From: Benthortus sp964440495
Lineage (GTDB): Archaea; Thermoproteota; Nitrososphaeria_A; Caldarchaeales; Wolframiiraptoraceae
Assembly: GCA_964440495.1 (NCBI GenBank)
Contig: CAYTSD010000002.1
Coordinates: forward strand, 1-64,000
DNA: 64,000 nucleotides
Direction: 5' to 3'
Position numbers and translations under genes: made by a program. Position 1 is the first letter of the stretch, and every line of letters begins with the position of its first letter. This document shows positions 24,726-32,758 of the stretch, one piece after another. The notes beneath the pieces were generated by a model. It ran no database searches. It was not told where the DNA came from and was given only the letters and a program-made list of their open reading frames with translations.

Positions 24726-25411
24726 GGATGCTCTGCTACGACTAGGATGTGGTCTCTCTCATAGGGTTCGAGGTTAACGGTCTCAAGTATATTGAACCCC
24801 TCTTTCTCCAAGACGTTTACCTCCCGCTGGAAGACTACTTCAGGTTCCTCGACGCTGTCAATGCTTCTAGCCTTGACGGCTATCATTCCATGGCCCCCGC
24901 TTCTCAGCATGAGGCGAGCATTATCCGTAAGTATCCTAGCCTGCTCGGGTTGAGCGACATCGCAGTAGATTACATCCACTGTTCCCACGATTGAGGCGTA
25001 GGATGAAGGCTTCCTAGCGTCGGCGTAAATTGCTACAACATTCGGCCTCTTGTCGGCGACCTTCTGCTTAAACTGCATCAAGACACGTGGAGCGAAGTCC
25101 ACTCCATAGAGCATCCCCTTGACCCCTATTATGTCGGAGACATGGCTTGCTGTGGTTCCCGTAGCTGTTCCAAGGTAGAGAACCTTCGACCCAGGCTTGA
25201 TGAATATCTCCTTTATCCCCTTGAGGATTGCTGCAGCAAGCTTACTTCTATAAGGTATCCAAGCGCGATACTCTTCTCCACCTATCCTGTAGAGCTTCTC
25301 CCCATAGACTTGAACACCCTTGGCAAGGTTACGTGTCGCTAGAACCCTCTCAGCATTCCTAACCCAATAAACCCCCTCAAACCTCTCATGAGGCTTAACC
25401 CTAAATGACAT
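24722..25411 (-). CDS. flpA: Fibrillarin-like rRNA/tRNA 2'-O-methyltransferase
   Basis: The 229-residue protein is the methyltransferase of archaeal C/D-box sRNPs. It has WIPYRSKLAAAILKG, SAM-binding VLYLGTATGTTASHVSDIIG (about residues 74-93), DVIYCDVAQPEQARI and HGMIAVKARSID. Its usual operon partner Nop5 lies 3 kb upstream on the same strand, separated by nrdD and nrdG on the other. Its 3' end touches the GltD-like gene (4-base overlap). Confidence 0.95.
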   Translation of the reverse strand: MSFRVKPHERFEGVYWVRNAERVLATRNLAKGVQVYGEKLYRIGGEEYRAWIPYRSKLAAAILKGIKEIFIKPGSKVLYLGTATGTTASHVSDIIGVKGMLYGVDFAPRVLMQFKQKVADKRPNVVAIYADARKPSSYASIVGTVDVIYCDVAQPEQARILTDNARLMLRSGGHGMIAVKARSIDSVEEPEVVFQREVNVLEKEGFNILETVNLEPYERDHILVVAEHP

Positions 25412-25431
25412 GTAGACACCCTAACTCTCAT

Positions 25432-25468
25432 AGATGATATTAGTTTTACTAGTTCTTTAGTATCATCT
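25432..25468. repeat. Inverted repeat upstream of fibrillarin, followed by T-run
   Basis: AGATGATA (25432-25439) and TATCATCT (25461-25468) form an 8-bp inverted repeat with a 21-base spacer, followed by AGATTTTTT. The layout could be an operator for the divergent genes or, on the plus strand, a terminator-like hairpin with no obvious gene to end. Beyond it, 25470-25650 holds further hairpin potential, for example GTAGGA/TCCTAC around 25560-25578. Confidence 0.4.
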
Positions 25469-25658
25469 AGATTTTTTCTCTCCTGCTCTGTAGCCCTTCA
25501 CCAGAAATCTTGGAGACAGGGCTGTAAACCCTCCCAAGACAGGCATCACGTATCCCGGTAGGATACCTTCCTACTCCATAGCCACGGTCCTTACCATGGC
25601 CAATTAGGGTCCCCACTTTCTATTATGGCTGGTTGTTCTTTGGTTTTGATGGTTCAGT

Positions 25659-25667
25659 CTTAAATAG
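25659..25667 (+). promoter_or_regulatory. TATA box of nrdD
   Basis: CTTAAATAG is centred about 25 bases before GTG 25688. This spacing favours GTG 25688 as the leaderless start of nrdD over the upstream GTG at 25667, which overlaps the box itself. Confidence 0.5.
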
Positions 25668-25687
25668 TGGGATGGATAATCCATCCT

Positions 25688-27682
25688 GTGCTCAACCAGG
25701 TCTTCAAGCTAATAGACCACTACCTCTCAAGAGATGACCTATGCAGGCATAATGCGAACCTGATATACTCTCTTCCAGCTATGGCTGGGATTCTCTCAGG
25801 CTACGTTCAGAAAAGGTATTATCTCGAGAGTGTTCTCAGCCCCGAGGAGAGGCTTCTCCATGATGAGGGGTGGTGGTATCATCACCAGCTCCATCAACTT
25901 AGCCCATATTGCGTCGGCTTCTCAGCGCTCGATATCATGAAGTATGGGCTCCAATCTTTGAGCAGCTTCTCCGTGAAGTCTAGACCTCCGAGGCATCTCA
26001 GAACGTTCCTAGACCAATCGGCAAACTTCATTCTGAAGATAAGCCAAGAAGTGTCTGGAGCTGTTGCATTAAACGACTTAACAACGGCTGCCGCTGCCTT
26101 CGTCTGGTTCGAGCGGGAGGTTCTAGGTAAGAAGATCACCTACGACGATGTTAAGAACGCCTTCCAGTCATTTGTCTATAACGTGAACCTCGATTTCAGG
26201 AGCGGCAACTCGCCCTTCACGAATGTTACTATAACCATAGGATCCCCGGCTCCAGCGCTCCTAGAAGAGGAGGTGATAATCGGTGGAAAAAACCTTGGCA
26301 AAAGATTCAAGGATATTCCAAGAGAATACTGTGATGAGGTTAATGAGGCATTCTTCGAGATAATGGCTGAGGGAGATTCTGAGGGAAAGCCTTGGGCTTT
26401 CCCGGTAGTGACGGTTTACGTGACTGACGACTTCCAGTGGGATAATCCTGTGCTGGATAAGCTTTTAAAGCTCATGGACCACTTCGGAGGAGTTTACTTT
26501 GAGAACTATGTCAGCAAACCCTTCCTAAGCGAAGAATGGAGGAAGAGGATAAGATTCCTGAAGCTCAGAAACCCGTCGCTTAACAGATCATTCTGCTGCA
26601 GGTTTCAAGTGGATCTAGAAGAGCTTATGAACATTCAGCATACTGGGGGATTGTTTGGAAGAGCTTCAGGAGTCGGGTCGATAGGCGTGATAACGATAAA
26701 CTTCAACAGGCTTGGATACATCTACAGCGGAGACCTTGAGGGATTAATTAATCATCTAGAACTTCTACTTGAGAAGGCGAGGAAGGTTTTGAACAAGAAG
26801 AGGGCGTTCATCCTAAAACATAAGGATCTCTACCCAACCCTATTCTTTTACGTTCGAGGAGACCTGAAAACAATGTTCTCAACAATATCACTTGGAGGAG
26901 GACACGAGGGCCTCATAAACTATGGGATAAAGAACGGGATACTGTCGGATGAGGGTCTCAGGATAGCTGAGAAGATCTCGACCATGATCTTAGATAAGCT
27001 AAAGGAGTTTGCGGAGGAGGATGGGGTTGCATGGAACTTTGAATACGCCCCTATGGAGACCGCCGCAGCATACCTCGCAAGAAAGGACCTAGAATTTGTC
27101 GATGACCTCAGAAGGGGATTAAGAAGATTTAAACTCTTCAGAAGCTTAGTGCTCGAGAAAGCTGAAAACTGGATGAAGATTCCCGACATATACGTCTCGG
27201 GTACGAAGAGCAGGCCATTCCTTACATCCGGCTTCCAGCCACCTTTCAGCGAGAAATCTTTAACAAAGCTGATCTACGTCTCCGCTCACACTCAAAACTA
27301 CGCTACAGGAGGATCGGTTCTACATCTATTCCTAGGAGAAAAATTAACTATATCTCAGAAGAAAAAGCTGATCAAGGCTATTTTCGAGAACTATCCAGTC
27401 AAGTACATCACACTAACCCCAACCCTATCAAGATGTAATAGCTGCGGGTTTAAGGTTGTAGGGGAGAAGCTTAGATGTCCGAGATGCGGTTCTGATGACA
27501 TGACGATATACTCTAGAGTCATTGGATACTTCAGGCCGATAGCTAGGAAGATTCTCGTAAAGGATCCTGAGAAAGGACTCTACGAAGGAGCAGAGAACGT
27601 CTGGCAGGATTCTAGAAGAGCTGATTGGGTCACTAGAGGAGTATTGACGTTAAGCGATCTAGGTGATAAGGTGCTTGAATGA
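25688..27682 (+). CDS. nrdD: Anaerobic ribonucleoside-triphosphate reductase (class III)
   Basis: About 664 residues from GTG 25688 (671 from GTG 25667). NrdD reduces NTPs to dNTPs by glycyl-radical chemistry without oxygen. Visible motifs: the N-terminal LDHY/NANLIYSLPAMAGIL region, GGLFGRASGVGSIGVITINFNRLG in the middle, a C-terminal zinc site CNSCGF and CPRCGS, and the glycyl-radical loop RVIGYFRP. There is no ATP-cone domain at the N-terminus. The nrdG gene overlaps its 3' end by 20 bases. It sits between the fibrillarin and Nop5 genes, opposite in strand. Confidence 0.92.
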   Translation: MLNQVFKLIDHYLSRDDLCRHNANLIYSLPAMAGILSGYVQKRYYLESVLSPEERLLHDEGWWYHHQLHQLSPYCVGFSALDIMKYGLQSLSSFSVKSRPPRHLRTFLDQSANFILKISQEVSGAVALNDLTTAAAAFVWFEREVLGKKITYDDVKNAFQSFVYNVNLDFRSGNSPFTNVTITIGSPAPALLEEEVIIGGKNLGKRFKDIPREYCDEVNEAFFEIMAEGDSEGKPWAFPVVTVYVTDDFQWDNPVLDKLLKLMDHFGGVYFENYVSKPFLSEEWRKRIRFLKLRNPSLNRSFCCRFQVDLEELMNIQHTGGLFGRASGVGSIGVITINFNRLGYIYSGDLEGLINHLELLLEKARKVLNKKRAFILKHKDLYPTLFFYVRGDLKTMFSTISLGGGHEGLINYGIKNGILSDEGLRIAEKISTMILDKLKEFAEEDGVAWNFEYAPMETAAAYLARKDLEFVDDLRRGLRRFKLFRSLVLEKAENWMKIPDIYVSGTKSRPFLTSGFQPPFSEKSLTKLIYVSAHTQNYATGGSVLHLFLGEKLTISQKKKLIKAIFENYPVKYITLTPTLSRCNSCGFKVVGEKLRCPRCGSDDMTIYSRVIGYFRPIARKILVKDPEKGLYEGAENVWQDSRRADWVTRGVLTLSDLGDKVLE

Positions 27683-28313
27683 TCTTCCAAGAATAGTCAG
27701 CATACTTACGTCGTTTATCGATCACCCTGGAAAGATCTCCCTCGTAATCTATCTTCCAGGCTGCAACTGGAGATGTATTTACTGCCATAACTACGAAGTT
27801 GTGCTCGACATTGTTGGGAAAGAGGTTGGGAAGGAGGAGTTTAGATGGGAACTGGAGAACAGTAAGCTGATAGACTTAGTAGTGATCTCGGGGGGAGAAC
27901 CTACGATCCATGGCGAGAAGCTGTTAAACCTAGTTAAGCTCATTAAAGACTTAAGACCCGACCTAAAAATCAGGATCGATACAAACGGATCTAATCCAGA
28001 AGTTCTAAGCAGGGTCGGGAGTTCAATAGATGGGGTTGCCTTAGATATTAAGGCTCCACCGGATGATGTTGAGAAATATAGTATGATCATAGGGGCGAAG
28101 TTTGATCGAGAAAAGTTCATGAAGTCGGTCGAGATCGCGAAGGATCTCCCACTCACAATTTATCGCACCGTGAAGTATCCATGCTTAACCGATGAGGATC
28201 TAGCTAAGATAAAGAGGTTTGTTGAAGAAAGCTGTGGCGGTAAGCCGCATTACATCACCGAGTTTAACCCGGTTAAGATGCCTAAGACTTGGAGAAGAGA
28301 TATTCTGGGCTGA
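27663..28313 (+). CDS. nrdG: Anaerobic ribonucleotide reductase activase (radical SAM)
   Basis: This 216-residue protein starts with GTG 27663. NrdG uses a 4Fe-4S cluster and SAM to install the glycyl radical in NrdD. The CNWRCIYC motif (C-x3-C-x2-C, near residue 34) binds the cluster and VVISGGEPTIHGE is the SAM-contacting GGE motif. Length is usual for the archaeal type. It is translationally coupled to nrdD. Confidence 0.92.
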   Translation: MIRCLNDLPRIVSILTSFIDHPGKISLVIYLPGCNWRCIYCHNYEVVLDIVGKEVGKEEFRWELENSKLIDLVVISGGEPTIHGEKLLNLVKLIKDLRPDLKIRIDTNGSNPEVLSRVGSSIDGVALDIKAPPDDVEKYSMIIGAKFDREKFMKSVEIAKDLPLTIYRTVKYPCLTDEDLAKIKRFVEESCGGKPHYITEFNPVKMPKTWRRDILG

Positions 28314-28344
28314 GAAGATTTTCGAAGCCAGTAGTTATCACCCT

Positions 28345-29553
28345 CTACTTGGACTTCTTTCCACGTTTCTTCCTCTTCTTTCTCTTCTTGGATGCTGGAG
28401 GCGGCGCAGCCTTCTTCTTAGGAGGCTGAGCATACTTCCTCTTAATCTCAGCGAGTCTCTCCTCCAAAGCTTTACGGAGTTCAGCGCTCCTATCCTCCCT
28501 CGAGAAATAGTCTATTCGAGCCGCAATAGCTATCTTGGCGGCCAGAAGTCTAGCGATTTTTCCACGCTGCCACTTCGGAGAGCCATGGACATAGGGGTGC
28601 TGGAAGATTACACCATGTTTCGGCGCGCCTCTCCCAGTCCTGAAGAATCTGAAGAGAGCCTTCTCAGCTCCCAAGACCTGTATCGTGCTGGCTGGAAGCT
28701 TGGCAAGCTTCTCCAACCCCCCTGCAATCGAGATTAGCTTGGCTCCGAGGGTTGGGCCAGCTATCGCCGCCAGGTTCGGCGCCTCCGTGTTCATCAGCTC
28801 CTTGATGTATTTCTCCTGCTGCTTCTTCATCTCCACGAGTCGGAGGCCTTCCCTCGCCACCTGCTTCACCTGCTCCTCATCTTCCTCACTTATCTCCGCC
28901 CCCATCGAGGATCGAGCCTTCTCAAGAATCTCCTCAGCCTTCCTTCCGCTAACAATCTCTCTAAGCTTCTCCAAGCTGTAGTTTCTCCGCGCCCCAAGCT
29001 CGGCCACAATCCGCATATACTGTTCAGGCTCGTCAACCAGCTCCGCTAGCTCTGGGAAGTGAAGCCCATACCACTCCCTGCAGCGGGTGTAGAACATGTT
29101 GATCTCTTTGTCGAGGTCTTCGAGGACGTGGACTGCGTGGACAAGCATCATGTCTCTCCGTGCCACAGCCTCCCTGAGCTTGGATGTGAGAACCCTGTCC
29201 ATAACCTCCTTAACCCTCTCCCTATACTCATCGACGCTTGGATAGAGTCCCGCCTCGACCAAGAGGCTCTCTAAGTCTGTTGGCTTTTCAGCCTCCTTAA
29301 ACGTAAGCTCTGGATAGATCTGGCTCAGCTTCTGGATAGTGTTTGGAGGCTCAACAGAGAACTCCTTAACGTCCCTGGAAGAAGCCTCCTCGACAGCCTG
29401 TCTCACCTCCTCGACAAGCTCTCCCTCCAACGTTTCGGCAAACCTCGAGGCAGCCTGCTCAACGTCTCCCTCAAAGGGCTTGAAGAGGAGGAGTCTCTCT
29501 CCCTCGATCACAGCCACCCCGACCGGGCTCACAACAAGTTTAGCCTCACTCAT
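28345..29553 (-). CDS. nop5: C/D-box sRNP core protein Nop5 (Nop56/58 family)
   Basis: The 402-residue protein has an N-terminal fibrillarin-binding domain, a long coiled coil (about residues 150-250) and the NOP domain APNLAAIAGPTLGAKLISIAGGLEKLA (about 263-289) followed by KHGVIFQHPYVHGSPKWQRGK, which binds C/D RNA and L7Ae. The last 40 residues are a Lys/Pro-rich KKx tail. It assembles with fibrillarin and L7Ae for guided 2'-O-methylation. Confidence 0.95.
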   Translation of the reverse strand: MSEAKLVVSPVGVAVIEGERLLLFKPFEGDVEQAASRFAETLEGELVEEVRQAVEEASSRDVKEFSVEPPNTIQKLSQIYPELTFKEAEKPTDLESLLVEAGLYPSVDEYRERVKEVMDRVLTSKLREAVARRDMMLVHAVHVLEDLDKEINMFYTRCREWYGLHFPELAELVDEPEQYMRIVAELGARRNYSLEKLREIVSGRKAEEILEKARSSMGAEISEEDEEQVKQVAREGLRLVEMKKQQEKYIKELMNTEAPNLAAIAGPTLGAKLISIAGGLEKLAKLPASTIQVLGAEKALFRFFRTGRGAPKHGVIFQHPYVHGSPKWQRGKIARLLAAKIAIAARIDYFSREDRSAELRKALEERLAEIKRKYAQPPKKKAAPPPASKKRKKRKKRGKKSK

Positions 29554-29643
29554 ACCCTTCGACTCGATATGAGGAGGCCTTGAGAGTAATTATGTTTTCC
29601 ATCCGGAAGCCTTAAAATGAAGTCGGATACACTTTGACTCGGA

Positions 29644-29817
29644 ATGCCGAGCCATGGATCGATAACTAAGGCTGGTAAGGTTAGGTCTCAGACGCCTAAG
29701 ATCGAGGCTAAGCCTAGGAAAAGCGTTATCCCGAGGCTTAGGAACCGCTACAACTTCGTGAAACGTGTGCTTGAGGCTCCCGAGGAGCAGCAGACCCGTA
29801 GATGGAGGAGACGCTAG
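29644..29817 (+). CDS. rps30e: Small-subunit ribosomal protein eS30
   Basis: This 57-residue protein begins MPSHGSITKAGKVRSQTPKI, the diagnostic eS30 N-terminus, and ends TRRWRRR. A CTTAAAATG element about 30 bases upstream is a plausible promoter. Its TAG stop shares the CTAG palindrome (29814-29817) with the stop of the convergent ornithine carbamoyltransferase gene, so the two genes overlap by four bases. Present in TACK archaea and eukaryotes. Confidence 0.93.
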   Translation: MPSHGSITKAGKVRSQTPKIEAKPRKSVIPRLRNRYNFVKRVLEAPEEQQTRRWRRR

Positions 29818-30788
29818 AGCAGTAGGCTCAGCAAGGCCTTCGCCGTGTGAAGCCTATTCTCAGCTTGATCCCAGACCGCTGAGCTTGGACTATCTATAAC
29901 CTCGTCGGTTACCTCTTCTCCGCGATGGGCTGGGAGAGGATGCATGAAGATTGCTGTAGGCTTAGCCTTGGCCATAAGCTCCCCATTAACCTGATACCTT
30001 GGTAGAAAGACCCTTAGCCTCTGTTCCCTCTCCTCCTCCTGCCCCATACTCACAAACACGTCGGTCATCACTACGTCAGCGTCTCTCACAGCATCCTCAG
30101 GCTCGCGTACAATAGCTACCTCAGCGCCACTTAACCTCGCATTCGCCTCAGCGTCTCTGAGAAAGCTCTCCAACGGCTCATAGCCTTCTGGAACAGCTGC
30201 CTTGACATTGATTCCGAGCTTGGATGCAGCTATGAGAAGGGAGTTGCAGACATTGTTTCCATCACCTATCCATGCGACGTTGAGCCCCCTCAGCCTCCTA
30301 AACCTCTCCCACATTGTTAGAAGGTCTGCAAGGGTTTGAAGCGGGTGATTTATGTCGGATAACCCGTTCACGACAGGGATGTCCGCGGCCTCAGCCAGCT
30401 CTTCGAGTGTTTCAAACCTATAGACCCGCGCCATTATCAGGTGGAGGTATCTAGAGAGGACGCGCGCTGTGTCGGCTATGGTCTCACCTCTCCCAAGCTG
30501 GGTCTCAGCCCTGCTCAGATATATTGGAGTCCCGCCGAGCTCTGCAACAGCCAGCTCGAAGGAGACCCTAGTCCTAGTCGAAGGCTTCTCGAACAGGAGT
30601 GCGACATTCTTTCTCCTAAGAGGTCTCGCAGCTGATCTCCCACGCGTCTTCTTCAGCTTCTTGGAGAGTTTCAGAATAGCCCATATCTCCTCCGCCGTGA
30701 AGTCTTGGAGTCTTAGGAAGTCTCTTCCCTTGAGCTTAACCCGTTTCCTAGAGCTGTATCCTATCTCTGTCTTAGATGGAGTCGGCAT
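29814..30788 (-). CDS. argF: Ornithine carbamoyltransferase
   Basis: The 324-residue protein makes citrulline from ornithine and carbamoyl phosphate. It has KPSTRTRVSFE (carbamoyl phosphate, about residue 68), HPLQTLADLLT, GDGNNVCNSLL and DVFVSMGQEEE, all OTC signatures. The ornithine-loop motif, normally H-C-L-P, reads HPLPAHRGEEV here. The rest argues for OTC (SMG loop) and not aspartate carbamoyltransferase, but the lost cysteine raises the chance of a related transcarbamoylase. No other arginine genes are near. Confidence 0.85.
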   Translation of the reverse strand: MPTPSKTEIGYSSRKRVKLKGRDFLRLQDFTAEEIWAILKLSKKLKKTRGRSAARPLRRKNVALLFEKPSTRTRVSFELAVAELGGTPIYLSRAETQLGRGETIADTARVLSRYLHLIMARVYRFETLEELAEAADIPVVNGLSDINHPLQTLADLLTMWERFRRLRGLNVAWIGDGNNVCNSLLIAASKLGINVKAAVPEGYEPLESFLRDAEANARLSGAEVAIVREPEDAVRDADVVMTDVFVSMGQEEEREQRLRVFLPRYQVNGELMAKAKPTAIFMHPLPAHRGEEVTDEVIDSPSSAVWDQAENRLHTAKALLSLLL

Positions 30789-30820
30789 AGCCTCAGGTTG
30801 ACGAAGCCTCTAGTTAATCT

Positions 30821-31603
30821 TTACGCATCCCTCTGCCACGGTTTCAAAATCCAGTAAAGTTTCTCCGAAGCCCACTTCTCAGCAGCGTCAAGTAGAGGCA
30901 TATAGTAGACGTATTTCCTAATGAATTTGATGTGCTCTCTTATGAGTTGCTCCACGGTCTCCTCGTCGACCTCCATCTCCCTCTCCATGATTCTCCTAAG
31001 TATGTCGAGAGGCTGGAAATGATAGGGCTGTCCAAGATACTTTATCCAGGTCTCATATAGGTTTTGAAGCCTCTTTCTAAGCTCCTTTGCCTCGAATCCA
31101 GAGATGCATAGTATTCTCTCATAGCCTTGCCCTAGTTCCGCAACATGCTCCGATTCACGTTCAACAGCGACCTCGTCTAAGCTTGCCTCCCTCCTCAGTA
31201 TCTTAATCCACTCCCTCACGCTCACCTTATCTCTGACAGCGTCCCTGAAAGTCAGTAAAGTTATCCTAACAGCCGTCTCAGCTCTCTCCCTGAAGATTAG
31301 GTCGTCGCCGTAGCAGTGAACCTTTACGTCCCCTAAGTTGGGCAGCTCTCTTAGAATTGGTTCATGCTCAGCTATCCATGCTCCACGGGGCTCTGGAAGC
31401 CTACTGTTCTCCGAGACCTCTTCGAGGAACTCCTCGTAGCTCATACCTTGAGACAACTCTGAGACGGAGTCCTCTAAAGACTTTGGAAGATTCAGGAAGA
31501 GGGCTTCAGGCCTCAGCGTCCTTATTATCTTTAAAGCCTCCCTAACCCCCCGCTTCGTAGGAGGCTTAACCACCAAGCCGAGGCTCGGCTTCATCCGCCG
31601 CAA
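30821..31603 (-). CDS. Unrecognised archaeal protein, 260 residues
   Basis: A soluble, mostly helical protein. An N-terminal PEALFLNLPKSLEDSVSEL and central VHCYGDDLIFRERAE hint at the TraB/ChaN-like arrangement of a short strand followed by a helix, but this is weak. The C-terminal 80 residues are charged helices with many aromatic residues. A TTATTATATC element near 31627-31637 lies about 29 bases before the ATG. It follows a 162-base gap with no other gene. No confident family. Confidence 0.6.
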   Translation of the reverse strand: MRRMKPSLGLVVKPPTKRGVREALKIIRTLRPEALFLNLPKSLEDSVSELSQGMSYEEFLEEVSENSRLPEPRGAWIAEHEPILRELPNLGDVKVHCYGDDLIFRERAETAVRITLLTFRDAVRDKVSVREWIKILRREASLDEVAVERESEHVAELGQGYERILCISGFEAKELRKRLQNLYETWIKYLGQPYHFQPLDILRRIMEREMEVDEETVEQLIREHIKFIRKYVYYMPLLDAAEKWASEKLYWILKPWQRDA

Positions 31604-31765
31604 ACCTATCTAAGGTCGGAGATATAATAACTTGACTTCCTCGTGGAGAAATTATTTATAAGCGAGAACTCCGCCCCACCGCTGAGACGTTTTAACAGTG
31701 GCAGAGCTCTCACTCATAGAATATTGTAAAAGTTGAATTTTTCGAAAAGTTGCTGACGCCATCCT

Positions 31766-32179
31766 CTAAACGTATCTTTTACAGTTGTAGCAGTACCATC
31801 GTTGATATTGTTTTATGTAGGTTAAGGGTTTTCCGCAGTGAGGGCAGAGAGGCTTGCCTTCCCTAGCCCTGGAGATTATCTTGGAGAAGACGCCCTTCAC
31901 AGCCTCCGTGGGGGAAGGTGTATGGGTCTGGGGAGGGGTTTGAGTAGCCTCTGGAACAGGGGCCTCAGCCACCTCAACCTTCTCCTTCAAGATTATTATG
32001 TCTCCAGCGGCAGCTATCTTGCTCCACTCAATAGTCTTGACGCTTTGATCCTTTGCGAGAACCTGTATGGAGATCTCTCCCTCACCTATTGGGAGTGCTA
32101 TGTCTTGAACCGTGCCGACATAGGTTCCATCAGGATTGTAGACCTGCATTCCGAGAAGCTTGCTCCTAGGTATAGACAA
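31766..32179 (-). CDS. PRC-barrel protein with C-terminal zinc ribbon
   Basis: A 137-residue protein. Residues about 3-65 form a PRC-barrel (LLGMQVYNPDGTYVGTVQDI, then strands), a beta barrel found in photosynthetic reaction centres, RimM and many archaeal proteins. A Thr/Pro-rich linker leads to CPHCGKPLTYIKQYQRWYCYNC (about 112-133), a zinc ribbon. The pairing suggests RNA or ribosome binding. It lies upstream of and divergent from the spc ribosomal operon. Confidence 0.75.
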   Translation of the reverse strand: MSIPRSKLLGMQVYNPDGTYVGTVQDIALPIGEGEISIQVLAKDQSVKTIEWSKIAAAGDIIILKEKVEVAEAPVPEATQTPPQTHTPSPTEAVKGVFSKIISRAREGKPLCPHCGKPLTYIKQYQRWYCYNCKRYV

Positions 32180-32293
32180 CCTGTTGACTCACCTTTCTTG
32201 GAAGGGATTCTAGACATCTATAAGGCTTTCCGTGAGGGTTGTATGACCTATTCTTAGGGAGGCTCTAGGCTTGGAGGAGCCGTCTACGGGCAT

Positions 32294-32303
32294 CTTTAAA
32301 TAG
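32294..32303 (+). promoter_or_regulatory. Promoter of the plus-strand ribosomal operon
   Basis: CTTTAAATAG lies about 90 bases before the uL24 ATG, predicting a transcript start near 32325 and an untranslated leader of about 60 bases. A leader of that length is unusual here and could carry regulation of the uL24-SecY operon. Confidence 0.5.
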
Positions 32304-32387
32304 TCATTCCCCGAGCATGAGGCTGGATAGGCTGAAGAAGGATGCTTGGAGAAATGGCTGCTTGGATGAGGCGTGGAGGCGGCTTCC

Positions 32388-32756
32388 ATGGCTAGGGTAT
32401 CCTCTAAACCTAGGAAGCAGAGGAAGCTCCTCTACACGGCGCCCTATCACTTACTCTCTAAGCTCATGTCCGCTCACCTCTCACCCGAGCTAAGGGAGAG
32501 ATATGGTAGAAGATCCTTCCCCGTAAGGGTTGGAGATAAGGTTAAGATAATTTCAGGCGAGTTTAAGGGGGTTGAGGGCAAGGTAACGAAGGTTGATAGA
32601 AAGAACCAGAGGGTCTTCGTCGAGAACATAACACTCAAGAAGGCTGATGGCACAACTGTTCCGAGGCCGATACACGTCTCAAACGTCATGATAACGGAGC
32701 TGAAGCTCGACGACAAGTTTAGAGAAGCCGCGCTGACTAGGGGAGGTGGAGAATAG
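32388..32756 (+). CDS. rpl24p: Large-subunit ribosomal protein uL24
   Basis: Started at ATG 32388, preceded by GGAGGCGG, 122 residues. It has PYHLLSKLMSAHLSPELRERYGRRSFPVRVGDKVKIISGEFKGVEGKVTKVD, the archaeal uL24 KOW domain. It opens the right half of the spc cluster. In most archaea it follows uL14, which here is 17 kb away on the other strand. Confidence 0.93.
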   Translation: MARVSSKPRKQRKLLYTAPYHLLSKLMSAHLSPELRERYGRRSFPVRVGDKVKIISGEFKGVEGKVTKVDRKNQRVFVENITLKKADGTTVPRPIHVSNVMITELKLDDKFREAALTRGGGE

Positions 32757-32758
32757 CT

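Noticed and set aside
25480..25640. RNase P RNA or SRP RNA in the nrdD upstream region
   Set aside because: GTAAACCC resembles part of RNase P, but the other conserved blocks are not present.
29814..29817. Overlapping stops of eS30 and argF as a regulatory device
   Set aside because: CTAG is palindromic, so two TAG stops can share it by chance; nothing else suggests function.
32317..32495. Short plus-strand frame from ATG 32317 running into the uL24 gene
   Set aside because: Its downstream part is just the uL24 gene read in another register, and the TATA spacing predicts a transcript start after this ATG.
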